DNA of 64,000 nucleotides, from assembly GCF_025717065.2 (NCBI RefSeq), contig NZ_JAOVZO020000018.1, forward strand, positions 620,001 through 684,000, given 5' to 3'. The notes under the pieces are model-generated. The model ran no database searches and was not told where the DNA came from. It worked only from the letters and a program-made list of their open reading frames with translations. The DNA is from Tahibacter soli. Its GTDB lineage: Bacteria > Pseudomonadota > Gammaproteobacteria > Xanthomonadales > Rhodanobacteraceae. The position numbers and the translations under genes were made by a program. Shown here piece by piece: positions 17,358 to 24,788 of this stretch (within the stretch, counting starts at the first letter, position 1; every line of letters starts with the position of its first letter).

Positions 17358-18037
17358 GTGATCGGGAAGCGCGCGACCGACGCGGTGATGGCTTCGGCGA
17401 TCAGCTTCAGGAACACCGTGCCCATGCCGGGATGGAAGCGGTCCATGTCGTTGCTGCCGATCGCGAGCATGCCCAGGCCGTTGACCGGCATCAGCACCGC
17501 CGAATGCACTTCGCCGGCCTGGTTGCCGAACAGCACCGAGAGCTTTTCGGGCTGCAGCCGGCCGCACAACGGTTCGTTGCGCTGCAGGAACTCTTGGAAC
17601 GCCGGCAGCGCCGCGCGACCGCCCGGCTCGAGCACGAGCCATTCGGCGTCCGGCAGGTCGGGGCCGACGCCGAACAGCACGATGCGCACGAGGTCGGTGT
17701 GGAAGTCTTCGGTCAGGCCCGCGGCGACGCGCGCGAGGCTGTCGGCGAGCGAGGATGCGCGCATCAGCGACAGCGTCAGCATGTGCACGCGGATCATCAG
17801 CTGCTCGTTCTCGTGCGCGATCTCGACGAGTTCGTGCAGGCGGCGGCTCAGTTCGCGGTTCTTGTCGCGCAGCACGTCGAGCTGGTAGCTCGCGAGCGAC
17901 GCCGCCGGCCCCTGGTCGCGCGGCAGGCGCAGCGCGACGGCGAGGTCGGGAAATTCGTTGAGGAATTCCGGATGGCGGCGCAGATAGCTCGCCACGTCCA
18001 TCGCGGTAAGGCCGTCCTTCAGGGTCAGGTCGCTCAT
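17354..18037 (-). CDS. DUF484 family protein
   Basis: The 227-residue cytosolic protein belongs to the DUF484/YigA family, almost always encoded between dapF and xerC. An N-terminal helical segment (DVASYLRRHPEFLNEFPDL) leads into a coiled coil (VLRDKNRELSRRLHELVEIAHENEQL) and a GAF-like C-terminal domain (SAVLMPVNGLGMLAIGSNDMDRFHPGMGT). Its molecular role is unknown; the GAF-like part suggests ligand binding or dimerisation. Both ends overlap neighbours by four bases. Confidence 0.93.
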   Translation of the reverse strand: MSDLTLKDGLTAMDVASYLRRHPEFLNEFPDLAVALRLPRDQGPAASLASYQLDVLRDKNRELSRRLHELVEIAHENEQLMIRVHMLTLSLMRASSLADSLARVAAGLTEDFHTDLVRIVLFGVGPDLPDAEWLVLEPGGRAALPAFQEFLQRNEPLCGRLQPEKLSVLFGNQAGEVHSAVLMPVNGLGMLAIGSNDMDRFHPGMGTVFLKLIAEAITASVARFPIT

Positions 18038-18879
18038 CGGTAGTAGTCCCCATCGAAAACGAACGCGGCCGGTCCGGTCATCCACACCGGCTGGCCCGGG
18101 CCGGCCCAGGATATGCGCAGCGTGCCGCCGGGCAGATGCACGTCGACGTCGGCGTCGGCGAGCCCGCGTCGCATCAGTACCACGGCCGCGGCGCACGCGC
18201 CGCTGCCGCACGCCTGCGTTTCGCCGACGCCGCGCTCCCACACGCGCAGACGCAGCTCGCGCGCAGAAACAATTTGCACAAAACCCACATTGCATCGCTG
18301 TGGAAAATCCGAATGCGTCTCGAGCGCGGGGCCGATATCGGCGACCGGTGCCGATGCGACGTCGGCCACTTCGATGACGGCATGCGGATTGCCCATCGAC
18401 ACCGCGCCGAAGCGCACGGCGCGTCCGTCGAGCGTGCGCTCGTACGCGTCGGCCGCCGGCGAGCGCAGCGGTATCGCCTCGGGTTCGAAGTTCGGCACGC
18501 CCATGTCGACGCGCACGCGCGCCTCGCCGACGAGTTCGACGGCCACCGGACCCGAGGGGCTTTCCAGCCGCGTGAGTCCGGCGCCGAGCGCGCCGGCGCG
18601 CGCGAGCCACGCGGCGACGCAGCGCACGCCGTTGCCGCACTGCCCGGCTTCGCTGCCGTCGCGGTTGTAGATGCCGTAGCGGTACGCGCAGGTCGGATCG
18701 CGCGGCGGCTCGATCGTGAGCAGCTGGTCGAAGCCGACGCCGGTATGACGGTTGCCGAGCCGCGCGATCGCCGCGGCGTCGAGGCCGAGCGCGCGCTCGC
18801 GGCAATCGACGACGACGAAGTCGTTGCCGATGCCGTGCATTTTGGAGAACGGCAGAACCGCGGGCACGGCCGCGCTCAC
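18034..18879 (-). CDS. dapF: Diaminopimelate epimerase
   Basis: The 281-residue enzyme interconverts LL- and meso-diaminopimelate for lysine and peptidoglycan synthesis. The two catalytic cysteines are present: Cys81 in AGQCGNGVRC and Cys224 in QACGSGACAA. FSKMHGIGNDFVVVD is the usual N-terminus. The GTG start at 18879 overlaps the stop codon of the upstream lptM as GTGA, which decides the start. It is part of the lptM-dapF-DUF484-xerC unit. Confidence 0.96.
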   Translation of the reverse strand: MSAAVPAVLPFSKMHGIGNDFVVVDCRERALGLDAAAIARLGNRHTGVGFDQLLTIEPPRDPTCAYRYGIYNRDGSEAGQCGNGVRCVAAWLARAGALGAGLTRLESPSGPVAVELVGEARVRVDMGVPNFEPEAIPLRSPAADAYERTLDGRAVRFGAVSMGNPHAVIEVADVASAPVADIGPALETHSDFPQRCNVGFVQIVSARELRLRVWERGVGETQACGSGACAAAVVLMRRGLADADVDVHLPGGTLRISWAGPGQPVWMTGPAAFVFDGDYYR

Positions 18880-19004
18880 GATTTCGCGGGCGTCGTCTTC
18901 TGGGCCGGTTCCTGCCCCGGTTTGACGAGATCGCCCTTGTTGCCGCACGCGGCGAGCGCGGCGATGAGGACGAGGCCCAGGCTGATGCGGAGCATGCGGT
19001 GCAT
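18876..19004 (-). CDS. lptM: LptM/YifL-type small lipoprotein
   Basis: The gene encodes only 42 residues. It has a signal peptide with a lipobox ending LAAC (Cys20) followed by GNKGDLVKP, the signature of the LPS-transport-associated lipoprotein LptM (YifL), then a short Gln/Pro/Lys tail. It directly precedes dapF, exactly as yifL does in enterobacteria, with a 4-base overlap. LptM helps mature the outer-membrane LPS translocon LptD (family knowledge). A signal peptide, lipobox and gene order all support the call. Confidence 0.9.
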   Translation of the reverse strand: MHRMLRISLGLVLIAALAACGNKGDLVKPGQEPAQKTTPAKS

Positions 19005-19090
19005 CGGTCAATCCCCGCGGCTCGTGGCGCCGCGCACGGGATGCAGTATAACGAGCGGCGCCGCCGCGAATCATGAAGGAGCCGGACGCG

Positions 19091-19768
19091 ATGCTGTTCG
19101 ACATCCCCGCAATGCTTCCCGCCGTCGCCGCCGCCGTGTTCGGCCTCGCGGCGCTGGCACAGTCGTTTGCCGTGCGCCGGCGCTGGCGCGCGCGGCGGCG
19201 GTTGTCGGCCTGCCATCGCAGCGCGTGGCTCGCGCTGCTGCTCGCCGCGGCGCTGCTGGCGGCCGGCCTGTCGGTGTCGCTGACCGGCTACCAGCGGCTG
19301 ATCGCCGAGGCGCCCGTCGCGACGATCGGCGTGCGCGCGTTCGCGCCGCAGCAGTTCTCGCTGCGCGTGGATCTCGCCGACGGCACGCACGAAAGCGTGC
19401 AGCTCGCCGGCGACGAATGGCAGCTCGACGCGCGCGTGATCAAGTGGACGCCGCGCGCGGTGACGCTCGGCGCGCAGCCGTTGTACCGCGTCGAGCGCGT
19501 GAGCGGCCGGTGGCGCGACGTGACGCAGGCGCAGTCGCGGCCGCCGAGCGTCGCGACGATCGGCGGCGAAGGCGCGCTCGACCTGTGGCAGCTGCGGCAT
19601 CGGTTTCCCGAGTGGCTGTCGTGGGTGGACGCCGACTACGGCAGCGCCGCGTACATGCCGATGCTCGACGGCGCGCGCTACGAGGTGACGCTCGCCGCCG
19701 GCGGCGGGCTCGTCGCGCGGCCGGCCGACGCGGCCACCGCGCAGTTGCTCAAGGACTCGGGCTGGTAG
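19091..19768 (+). CDS. Conserved membrane protein of unknown function
   Basis: The 225-residue protein starts at an ATG with AAGGAG nine bases upstream; an earlier ATG at 19073 lacks a site. It has two membrane segments (~6-26 and ~45-65) separated by an Arg-rich cytoplasmic loop, then a ~150-residue, probably periplasmic, beta-rich domain (FSLRVDLADGTHESVQLAGDEWQLDARVIKW cut short here by family convention) containing RHRFPEWLSWVDADYGSA. Homologues I recall from xanthomonads are loosely called 'cation/multidrug efflux pump', which the sequence does not support. It is divergent from the lptM operon with 68-86 bases between. Confidence 0.72.
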   Translation: MLFDIPAMLPAVAAAVFGLAALAQSFAVRRRWRARRRLSACHRSAWLALLLAAALLAAGLSVSLTGYQRLIAEAPVATIGVRAFAPQQFSLRVDLADGTHESVQLAGDEWQLDARVIKWTPRAVTLGAQPLYRVERVSGRWRDVTQAQSRPPSVATIGGEGALDLWQLRHRFPEWLSWVDADYGSAAYMPMLDGARYEVTLAAGGGLVARPADAATAQLLKDSGW

Positions 19769-19771
19769 GCG

Positions 19772-20353
19772 TCAGCGGATCGTCTGCTTCTGCAGCTTCT
19801 GCTTGATCACGTCGGTTTCGATCGTGATCCAGACGTAGCGGCGCGACGCGTCGGCTTCGAGCACCTTGCGCAGCTCGACCATTGCCGTGCCGCACGGCAG
19901 GCACCAGCCGGCCCAGCCGGTGACGAGATAGAAATCGGCCGGCGGCAGCGCGGCGATCGCGAGCGGCGCGCCGGTCGCGGGATCTTCGAGGCCGTCGACG
20001 ACTTTTTCCAGCCGCGTGCCGCTCTTCACCCGCGGCGGAACGCGCGCGACGACGTCGCGCACGCGGCCCGGCGTGCCCTCCTCCCAGCCGATCGCGTGCA
20101 GCACCTGCTGGTACTGCGCCGTGTACAGCTGGATGCGCGGCAGGCGGATGCCCGACGTCGCATTGAGCGCGTGCAGCGCCGCGCGCGACATGCGCGCCTC
20201 GACGAGCGTCACGTTCGGCGGCATCTGCGCGGCGGCCGGCAGGGACGCCACCGGCGGCTTGCCGGGTTCTTCGGGGCGGTCCTGCCGCGCCGGCTCGTCG
20301 GCGAGCGCAAGACCGCCGCACAGCGCCAACGCGAACCACAAGTTCCTTTTCAT
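19772..20353 (-). CDS. Exported protein with a thioredoxin-like WCxPC motif
   Basis: The 193-residue protein has an N-terminal Sec signal (NLWFALALCGGLALA) and a Pro-rich linker. A segment resembling helical repeats (VEARMSRAALHALNATSG) follows, then YLVTGWAGWCLPCGTAM with a thioredoxin/TlpA-type active site at 150-154. Only ~39 residues follow the motif, too few for a whole thioredoxin fold with its cis-Pro, so it is either a truncated or permuted variant or a coincidental motif. A GNAT gene lies five bases upstream on the same strand. Function is unknown; periplasmic redox activity would be the first guess. Confidence 0.6.
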   Translation of the reverse strand: MKRNLWFALALCGGLALADEPARQDRPEEPGKPPVASLPAAAQMPPNVTLVEARMSRAALHALNATSGIRLPRIQLYTAQYQQVLHAIGWEEGTPGRVRDVVARVPPRVKSGTRLEKVVDGLEDPATGAPLAIAALPPADFYLVTGWAGWCLPCGTAMVELRKVLEADASRRYVWITIETDVIKQKLQKQTIR

Positions 20354-20358
20354 GTGTT

Positions 20359-20829
20359 TTACCGTAGCCGTTTTTCGTAGCGTCGCGCGTCGGCGCCGTC
20401 GTCGTAGTAGGCCGGCAGTTCGCCGATGCGCGCATAGCCCGCACGCTCGTACAGCGCGATCGCCGCGGCGTTGTCGACGCGTACTTCCAGCCGCATCCGC
20501 TCGGCGCCGCGCGCGGCGGCGTCGGCTTCGATCGCCGCGAGCAGCGCGCGCGCGACGCCGCGGCCGCGCGCGGCCGGCGCGGTCGCGAGCGAATACAGCC
20601 GCGACGCGCGCGACCCGCGGCGGCGGAACGCGAGCGCCGATCCGAGGAGGCCCGTAGCGTCGGTCGCGACGAGCAGCGTCGCACCGGGGCCGGCCAGATG
20701 CCGCCGGTATTGCCGCGCGCTCATGCGGTCGTAGTCGAACACGCCGTTTTCGAGCGCGACGAGGGCGGGCAGGTCGTCCGCGCGGGCGGCGCGGATCGCG
20801 AAGGCAGGGGCGGGGGCGGGGGAAATCAC
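20359..20829 (-). CDS. GNAT-family N-acetyltransferase
   Basis: The protein has about 156 residues from the GTG at 20829. It has the GNAT core: IRAARADDLPALVALE, the acetyl-CoA loop APAARGRGVARALLAAIEADA, and RVDNAAAIALYERAGYARIGELPAYY, as in RimI-like transferases. An in-frame ATG further upstream would lie inside the adjacent palindromic element and is rejected. It is followed after five bases by the WCxPC protein and may be co-transcribed. The substrate, an amino group on a protein, peptide or small molecule, is unknown. Confidence 0.8.
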   Translation of the reverse strand: MISPAPAPAFAIRAARADDLPALVALENGVFDYDRMSARQYRRHLAGPGATLLVATDATGLLGSALAFRRRGSRASRLYSLATAPAARGRGVARALLAAIEADAAARGAERMRLEVRVDNAAAIALYERAGYARIGELPAYYDDGADARRYEKRLR

Positions 20830-20843
20830 GCGGCGCAGACTAA

Positions 20844-20993
20844 CAGGATGTTGAGAAACGGGCTCCTGCCCGTTTCTCAATCGAACGGCGCAAGCACAGC
20901 TCGCGCACGTTCTCCGAGAATCAATCGCTTGCGCGATCGACTCTCGGGCGGGCCATCCATGGCCCGCGACGCAGGCTGTTTCTCAACAGCCTG
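20844..20993. mobile_element. MITE-like palindromic element with 16-base terminal inverted repeats
   Basis: The ends CAGGATGTTGAGAAAC and its inverse CAGGCTGTTGAGAAAC differ at one base. Inside are several perfect hairpins: TTGAGAAACGGGC/GCCCGTTTCTCAA (20851-20880), GCGGGCCAT/ATGGCCCGC (20948-20967) and CAGGCTGTT/AACAGCCTG (20972-20993). A CCGAGA...TCTCGG stem with an inner ATCGC/GCGAT lies between them. There is no coding potential. It sits between divergent GNAT and RimK-like genes and is compatible with a non-autonomous element or structured repeat; the family is not identified. Confidence 0.65.
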
Positions 20994-21113
20994 CCAAGCC
21001 CGCGGCCGGATGAATGCCAGCCGCATCGGCAACGCGGCGCTGATGCCAGCCCGCGCGGCGTATGTCAAACTCGCGCCCGGCCGCACGGTTCGTCCGGCGG
21101 ATTCCAAGGAATC

Positions 21114-22691
21114 ATGGCGGATACACCTTCGCCATCGAAAAGGTATTCGTCGCATGCCAGAACCTCCCGCGCCGGCCGCGCGCACCGCCCCTCGCCGGAA
21201 GAGCCCGTGAGCCGGCTCGTCATCGTCGTCGAGAAGGCGTCGGACTGGGGTTCGTACTACCCGTCCGACAACGTCGTCACCGCGACCGACTATCTGCGCG
21301 AGCCGCTCCACAAGGACGAGGAGCGGGTGCAGGTGATCAACCTGTGCCGCAGCTACAAATACCTCGGCACCGGCTACTACGTGTCGCTGCTGGCCGAAGC
21401 GCGCGGACACAAGGTCATTCCGTCGGTGCGCACGATCAACGACCTGCGCCGCCGCTCGCTGTACGGCCTGGACATCGACGATCTGAACCAGAAACTCATC
21501 CGGTTTCTGCCCGAAGGCGCGCGCGACACGACCGATTTCGGCCTGCTGGTCTATTTCGGCGAGACGAGCTACGCGCCGCTGCAGGATCTCGCTCGGCAGG
21601 TGTTCGAATCGTTCCCTTGCCCGATCCTGCGGCTGGAGTTCGAGCGCGAGAAGGTCTGGCAGATCGCCGCGGTGAAGCCGGCGGGTCTGCACACGCTCGA
21701 CGATCCGCAGGAAGACGCGTTCGCCGACGCGCTCGACAAGTTTTCCAAGAAGCTCTGGCGCAAGCCGCGCGCGCGGCGCAAGTACCGCTACGACATCGCG
21801 ATGCTGCACGACCCGAACGAGGCGATGCCGCCGTCGAACAAGCGCGCGCTCAAGTCGTTCATCGAGGCGGGCAAGGACCTCGGCATCGAGGTCGACCCGA
21901 TTACGCGCAACGACTACGCGCGCCTGGCCGAATACGACGGCCTGTTCATCCGCGAGACGACCGCGCTCGACAGCCACACCTACCGCTTCGCGAACAAGGC
22001 CGAGAAGGAAGGCATGGTCGTCATCGACGATCCGGCCTCGATCCTGCGCTGCACGAACAAGATCTACCTGCACGATCTGCTGCGCTCGCGCAAGCTGCCG
22101 ACGCCGCGCAGCGAAATCCTGTTCCGCGACAACGCCAGACAGCTCGCCGAGCTGCCCGACATGCTCGGCTTTCCGATCGTGCTGAAGATTCCCGACGGGT
22201 CGTTCTCGCGCGGCATCGTCAAAGTGGAAAATGTCGAAGAATTGAAAAAAGGCGCCGACGAGCTGTTTCAGCACACCGCGCTCGTGATCGCCCAGGAGTT
22301 TCTCTACACCGAATACGACTGGCGCATCGGCGTGCTCAACAAGGAACCGCTGTACGCGTGCCAGTACTTCATGTCGCGCGGCCACTGGCAGATCTACAAC
22401 CACGGCGCGCGCGGCACGGCCAAGTCGGGCGGATTCAAGACGATGCCGGTGCGCGAAGCGCCGGGGGACGTCGTGCGGCTCGCGCTGCGCGCGACCGCGC
22501 CGATCGGCGACGGCCTGTACGGCGTGGATCTCAAGCAGGTCGGCAACCGCGTCGTCGTGATCGAAGTCAACGACAACCCGTCGATCGACGCGGGCGTCGA
22601 AGACGAATACCTCGGCGAAGACCTGTACCGGCGCATCATGGAAGAGTTTCTGCGGCGGCTCGAACGCAAAAGGCTCGGCATCGTCGACTGA
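21114..22691 (+). CDS. RimK-like ATP-grasp ligase with RLAN N-terminal domain
   Basis: The 525-residue protein starts at an ATG with AAGGA upstream. After a short basic leader, residues ~33-200 form the RimK-like N-terminal domain (SRLVIVVEKASDWGSYYPSD, TGYYVSLLAEARGHKVIPS). The ATP-grasp domain follows at ~290-525: LPTPRSEILF, FPIVLKIPDGSFSRGIVKV, VIAQEFLYTEYDWRIGVL and VVVIEVNDNPSIDAGVEDE (the metal-binding ExNDNP). Such enzymes add amino acids to carboxyl groups of peptides or small molecules; the partner is not known. It is longer than RimK itself, so not the S6 ligase. Confidence 0.88.
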   Translation: MADTPSPSKRYSSHARTSRAGRAHRPSPEEPVSRLVIVVEKASDWGSYYPSDNVVTATDYLREPLHKDEERVQVINLCRSYKYLGTGYYVSLLAEARGHKVIPSVRTINDLRRRSLYGLDIDDLNQKLIRFLPEGARDTTDFGLLVYFGETSYAPLQDLARQVFESFPCPILRLEFEREKVWQIAAVKPAGLHTLDDPQEDAFADALDKFSKKLWRKPRARRKYRYDIAMLHDPNEAMPPSNKRALKSFIEAGKDLGIEVDPITRNDYARLAEYDGLFIRETTALDSHTYRFANKAEKEGMVVIDDPASILRCTNKIYLHDLLRSRKLPTPRSEILFRDNARQLAELPDMLGFPIVLKIPDGSFSRGIVKVENVEELKKGADELFQHTALVIAQEFLYTEYDWRIGVLNKEPLYACQYFMSRGHWQIYNHGARGTAKSGGFKTMPVREAPGDVVRLALRATAPIGDGLYGVDLKQVGNRVVVIEVNDNPSIDAGVEDEYLGEDLYRRIMEEFLRRLERKRLGIVD

Positions 22692-22740
22692 CATCGACTT
22701 GCCCATTTCGCGCTCGCGGGCTAAGGTCCGCTGACATTCT

Positions 22741-22780
22741 CAAGAACACGGGCGGCGCGCTTGCGTGCCGCCCGTTCTTG
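22741..22780 (+). promoter_or_regulatory. Leader hairpin / terminator between the RimK-like gene and rnk
   Basis: Arms CAAGAAC/GTTCTTG and GGGCGGC/GCCGCCC form a 14-pair stem with a two-base bulge and a ten-base loop. It ends three bases before the TTGGAG ribosome binding site of rnk. It can terminate the upstream transcript or regulate rnk translation; there is no clean U-run, so a leader role is at least as likely. Confidence 0.45.
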
Positions 22781-22795
22781 CTTTGGAGCACCGCA

Positions 22796-23224
22796 ATGAA
22801 CGAAAACCTTCCGTCCGACCTGCCGCCGCCGCTGATCGTGTCGCGCCTGGACTGCGACCGTCTCGATACGCTGCTCGACAACGCGCAGTCGGCCGGCCTC
22901 GACACCGACGGCCTGCGCCGCGAGCTCGATCGCGCCGACATCGTCGAACCGGCGCAGATGCCGCCCGACGTCATCACGATGAACTCGGTGATCCGCTTCG
23001 TCGACGAAAACAGCGGCGCCGAACGCGAAGTCACGCTCGTCTATCCGCGCGACGCCGACGGCAGCGCAGAACGCGTCTCGATCCTCGCGCCGGTCGGCAG
23101 CGCGCTGCTCGGCCTGCGCGTCGGTGCGCGCATCGCCTGGCCGCTGCCCGGCGGGCGCACCACGCAGCTGCGCGTGCTCGCCGTGCCGTATCAGCCGGAA
23201 GCGGCGGGCGACCGGCACCGCTGA
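22796..23224 (+). CDS. rnk: Nucleoside diphosphate kinase regulator Rnk / GreA-GreB C-terminal-like
   Basis: The 142-residue protein has an N-terminal helical pair (LIVSRLDCDRLDTLLDNA) and a GreA/GreB C-terminal-like FKBP-fold domain. That domain contains the MNSVIRFVDENSGAEREVTLVYP strand, SILAPVGSALLGLRVGARIAWPLPGG and a final RVLAVPYQPE. Rnk proteins bind RNA polymerase in the secondary-channel region but lack the acidic coiled-coil tip of GreA; regulation of nucleotide pools is the family's described role. The TTGGAG site and leader hairpin support the chosen ATG. Confidence 0.88.
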   Translation: MNENLPSDLPPPLIVSRLDCDRLDTLLDNAQSAGLDTDGLRRELDRADIVEPAQMPPDVITMNSVIRFVDENSGAEREVTLVYPRDADGSAERVSILAPVGSALLGLRVGARIAWPLPGGRTTQLRVLAVPYQPEAAGDRHR

Positions 23225-23240
23225 GCGCGGCAGCGCTTCG

Positions 23241-23263
23241 ATCGCCCGCGATGCGCGGGCGAT
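23241..23263 (+). terminator. Terminator-like hairpin after rnk
   Basis: Perfect ten-base arms ATCGCCCGCG and CGCGGGCGAT enclose a three-base loop, 17 bases past the rnk stop. There is no U tract. The remaining ~215 bases up to the next gene show nothing else I can name. Confidence 0.45.
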
Positions 23264-23479
23264 TGCGCGGACGTCGTCCTGGGCGACGAGCGTCGAACGA
23301 TCCGCGAAAGCTTCAGCACAACGAGGCCGGACAAGTCGGCTGATGCGACGACCGCCTCTCTGTACGTATCCGCATGTTTTCATTGTTGATTCGTGCCGCC
23401 CGAGCCGCTACGGTTCGGTGCGACCGAACCTGCAACCCACGACTCGATGGCGCGTTGCGCGCCGAATCGGCAAGGGACA

Positions 23480-24259
23480 ATGAAGACGCGAATCCGACCC
23501 GTACTCACCGCGTCGACGACGGCCGTCGCCGTCGTCGCAGCAGCGACGCTCATCGCGGCCTGCAGCCGTGTGGGCGGCTCCGATCCGTATTGGAAACCCG
23601 GCGTAGGCACCCGGATCGACCTGCGCGCCTAGGCGTTCGCCGACGACTTCCTCGTGCACTGGCCGACGTTTCCGGCAACGAGCTACGACGCGGCGTTCGG
23701 CGGCATCGGCGGCGCCAACGACTTCGTGCGCGACCAGTTGAAGCACATCGACAGTTCCGTCGAGAGCGGCCTGTACGACGGCACGGAACAATGGAACGAA
23801 ACACAGGTGCTCGATTCCGGCGCAACGCAGGTCGTGACCGTCACGCGCATCATGACGTCCAAGGCCGGCGTCTATCTGCCGATGCGCGACGGCGGCTACG
23901 CCGTGCTCGGCTTCGACGCGAGGACGCACGAGATCGAAGCGAAGGCGTTGTATGACAGCCAGGGCGTAGACCTGCCGCTGCGCGACGGAAACCTCGCGGC
24001 TTTTATCGTCGACCGCAGCTTGTTTTTCGCGAGCGGCGAACGCGGCCGGCGCGGTTTCGCCGCACTCGCCGATTGGGCGCGGCGCAACGGCGTCGCGCTG
24101 TCCGGCGCGTCGACCCCGGAGGGATCGTTCGAGTGCCGCGGCACTCGGTCGTCGGACGGCGCTATCGAACTGCGTTGCGGCGACGGGCTGAAGCGCGCCC
24201 CGGTAGCGTGCGCGTCAACGCCGTGTCCGACGCTGCACGACATCCGCGGCGACGGCTAG
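23480..24259 (+). pseudogene. Lipoprotein gene interrupted by an in-frame amber stop
   Basis: The first 50 codons encode a signal peptide with a lipobox (AATLIAACS) and a short mature stretch ending YWKPGVGTRIDLRA. A TAG at 23630-23632 then stops it, and the same frame continues open for over 200 codons (FADDFLVHWPTFPATSYDAA ... TPCPTLHDIRGDG) with normal codon bias. Removing one nonsense codon gives a ~259-residue lipoprotein with four late Cys residues. TAG is a normal stop elsewhere in the window, so this is a nonsense mutation or a base error rather than recoding. Function is unknown. Confidence 0.7.
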
Positions 24260-24654
24260 GCGAAAAACACCGCCGTAATCGCCCGCACCAGCGACCGCCG
24301 CGGCGGCGCCACACGTCGCGCCTGCGCGATGCGGGGTGCGCGGCGGCGCCATCCCTGGCGCCGGTCCCACCGGCTTCCCGCCGCTGCCGCGCCGCCGCCG
24401 CGGTCCGGCTGCGATCCGACGAGGATGGATCGCAACCGGGCCGCCAACGCCTGCCGGTGTATCGTCACCAGCATCAACAAGGGCGCACCCACGAGCCAGT
24501 ACGACAGCCAGCCGGCCAGCGGCGAGTAGTCGCGCAGGGCCGGCGATACGCTCCATGCGACGAGGCCGACCATGAACCACGTCCATGCGATGCGCGCCGC
24601 CGGACGCTGCGGCGCAGGGCCGACCGTGCTCGATGCCGTACCGAAACCCGCCAT
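24256..24654 (-). CDS. Small membrane protein of unknown function
   Basis: The 132-residue protein has GGAG six bases before its ATG. Two membrane segments (IAWTWFMVGLVAWSV; LAGWLSYWLVGAPLLMLVTI) are followed by a basic Arg/Gly-rich cytoplasmic tail. Similar short proteins are common and unnamed in xanthomonads. It is divergent from the antiporter gene and convergent with the broken lipoprotein gene, whose 3' end it overlaps by four bases. Confidence 0.65.
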   Translation of the reverse strand: MAGFGTASSTVGPAPQRPAARIAWTWFMVGLVAWSVSPALRDYSPLAGWLSYWLVGAPLLMLVTIHRQALAARLRSILVGSQPDRGGGAAAAGSRWDRRQGWRRRAPRIAQARRVAPPRRSLVRAITAVFFA

Positions 24655-24788
24655 GGGAATCTCCGCTCGTGGGTGCGGGGTTTACTTTGCGCGGACGCGA
24701 TCTCAAATCCTGAGAGCCGCCGCGAACGCGCGAACCGGCCCGCAACGCACGCATGCAATAATCGATTCGATCGAGCCGGAGACCGCGC

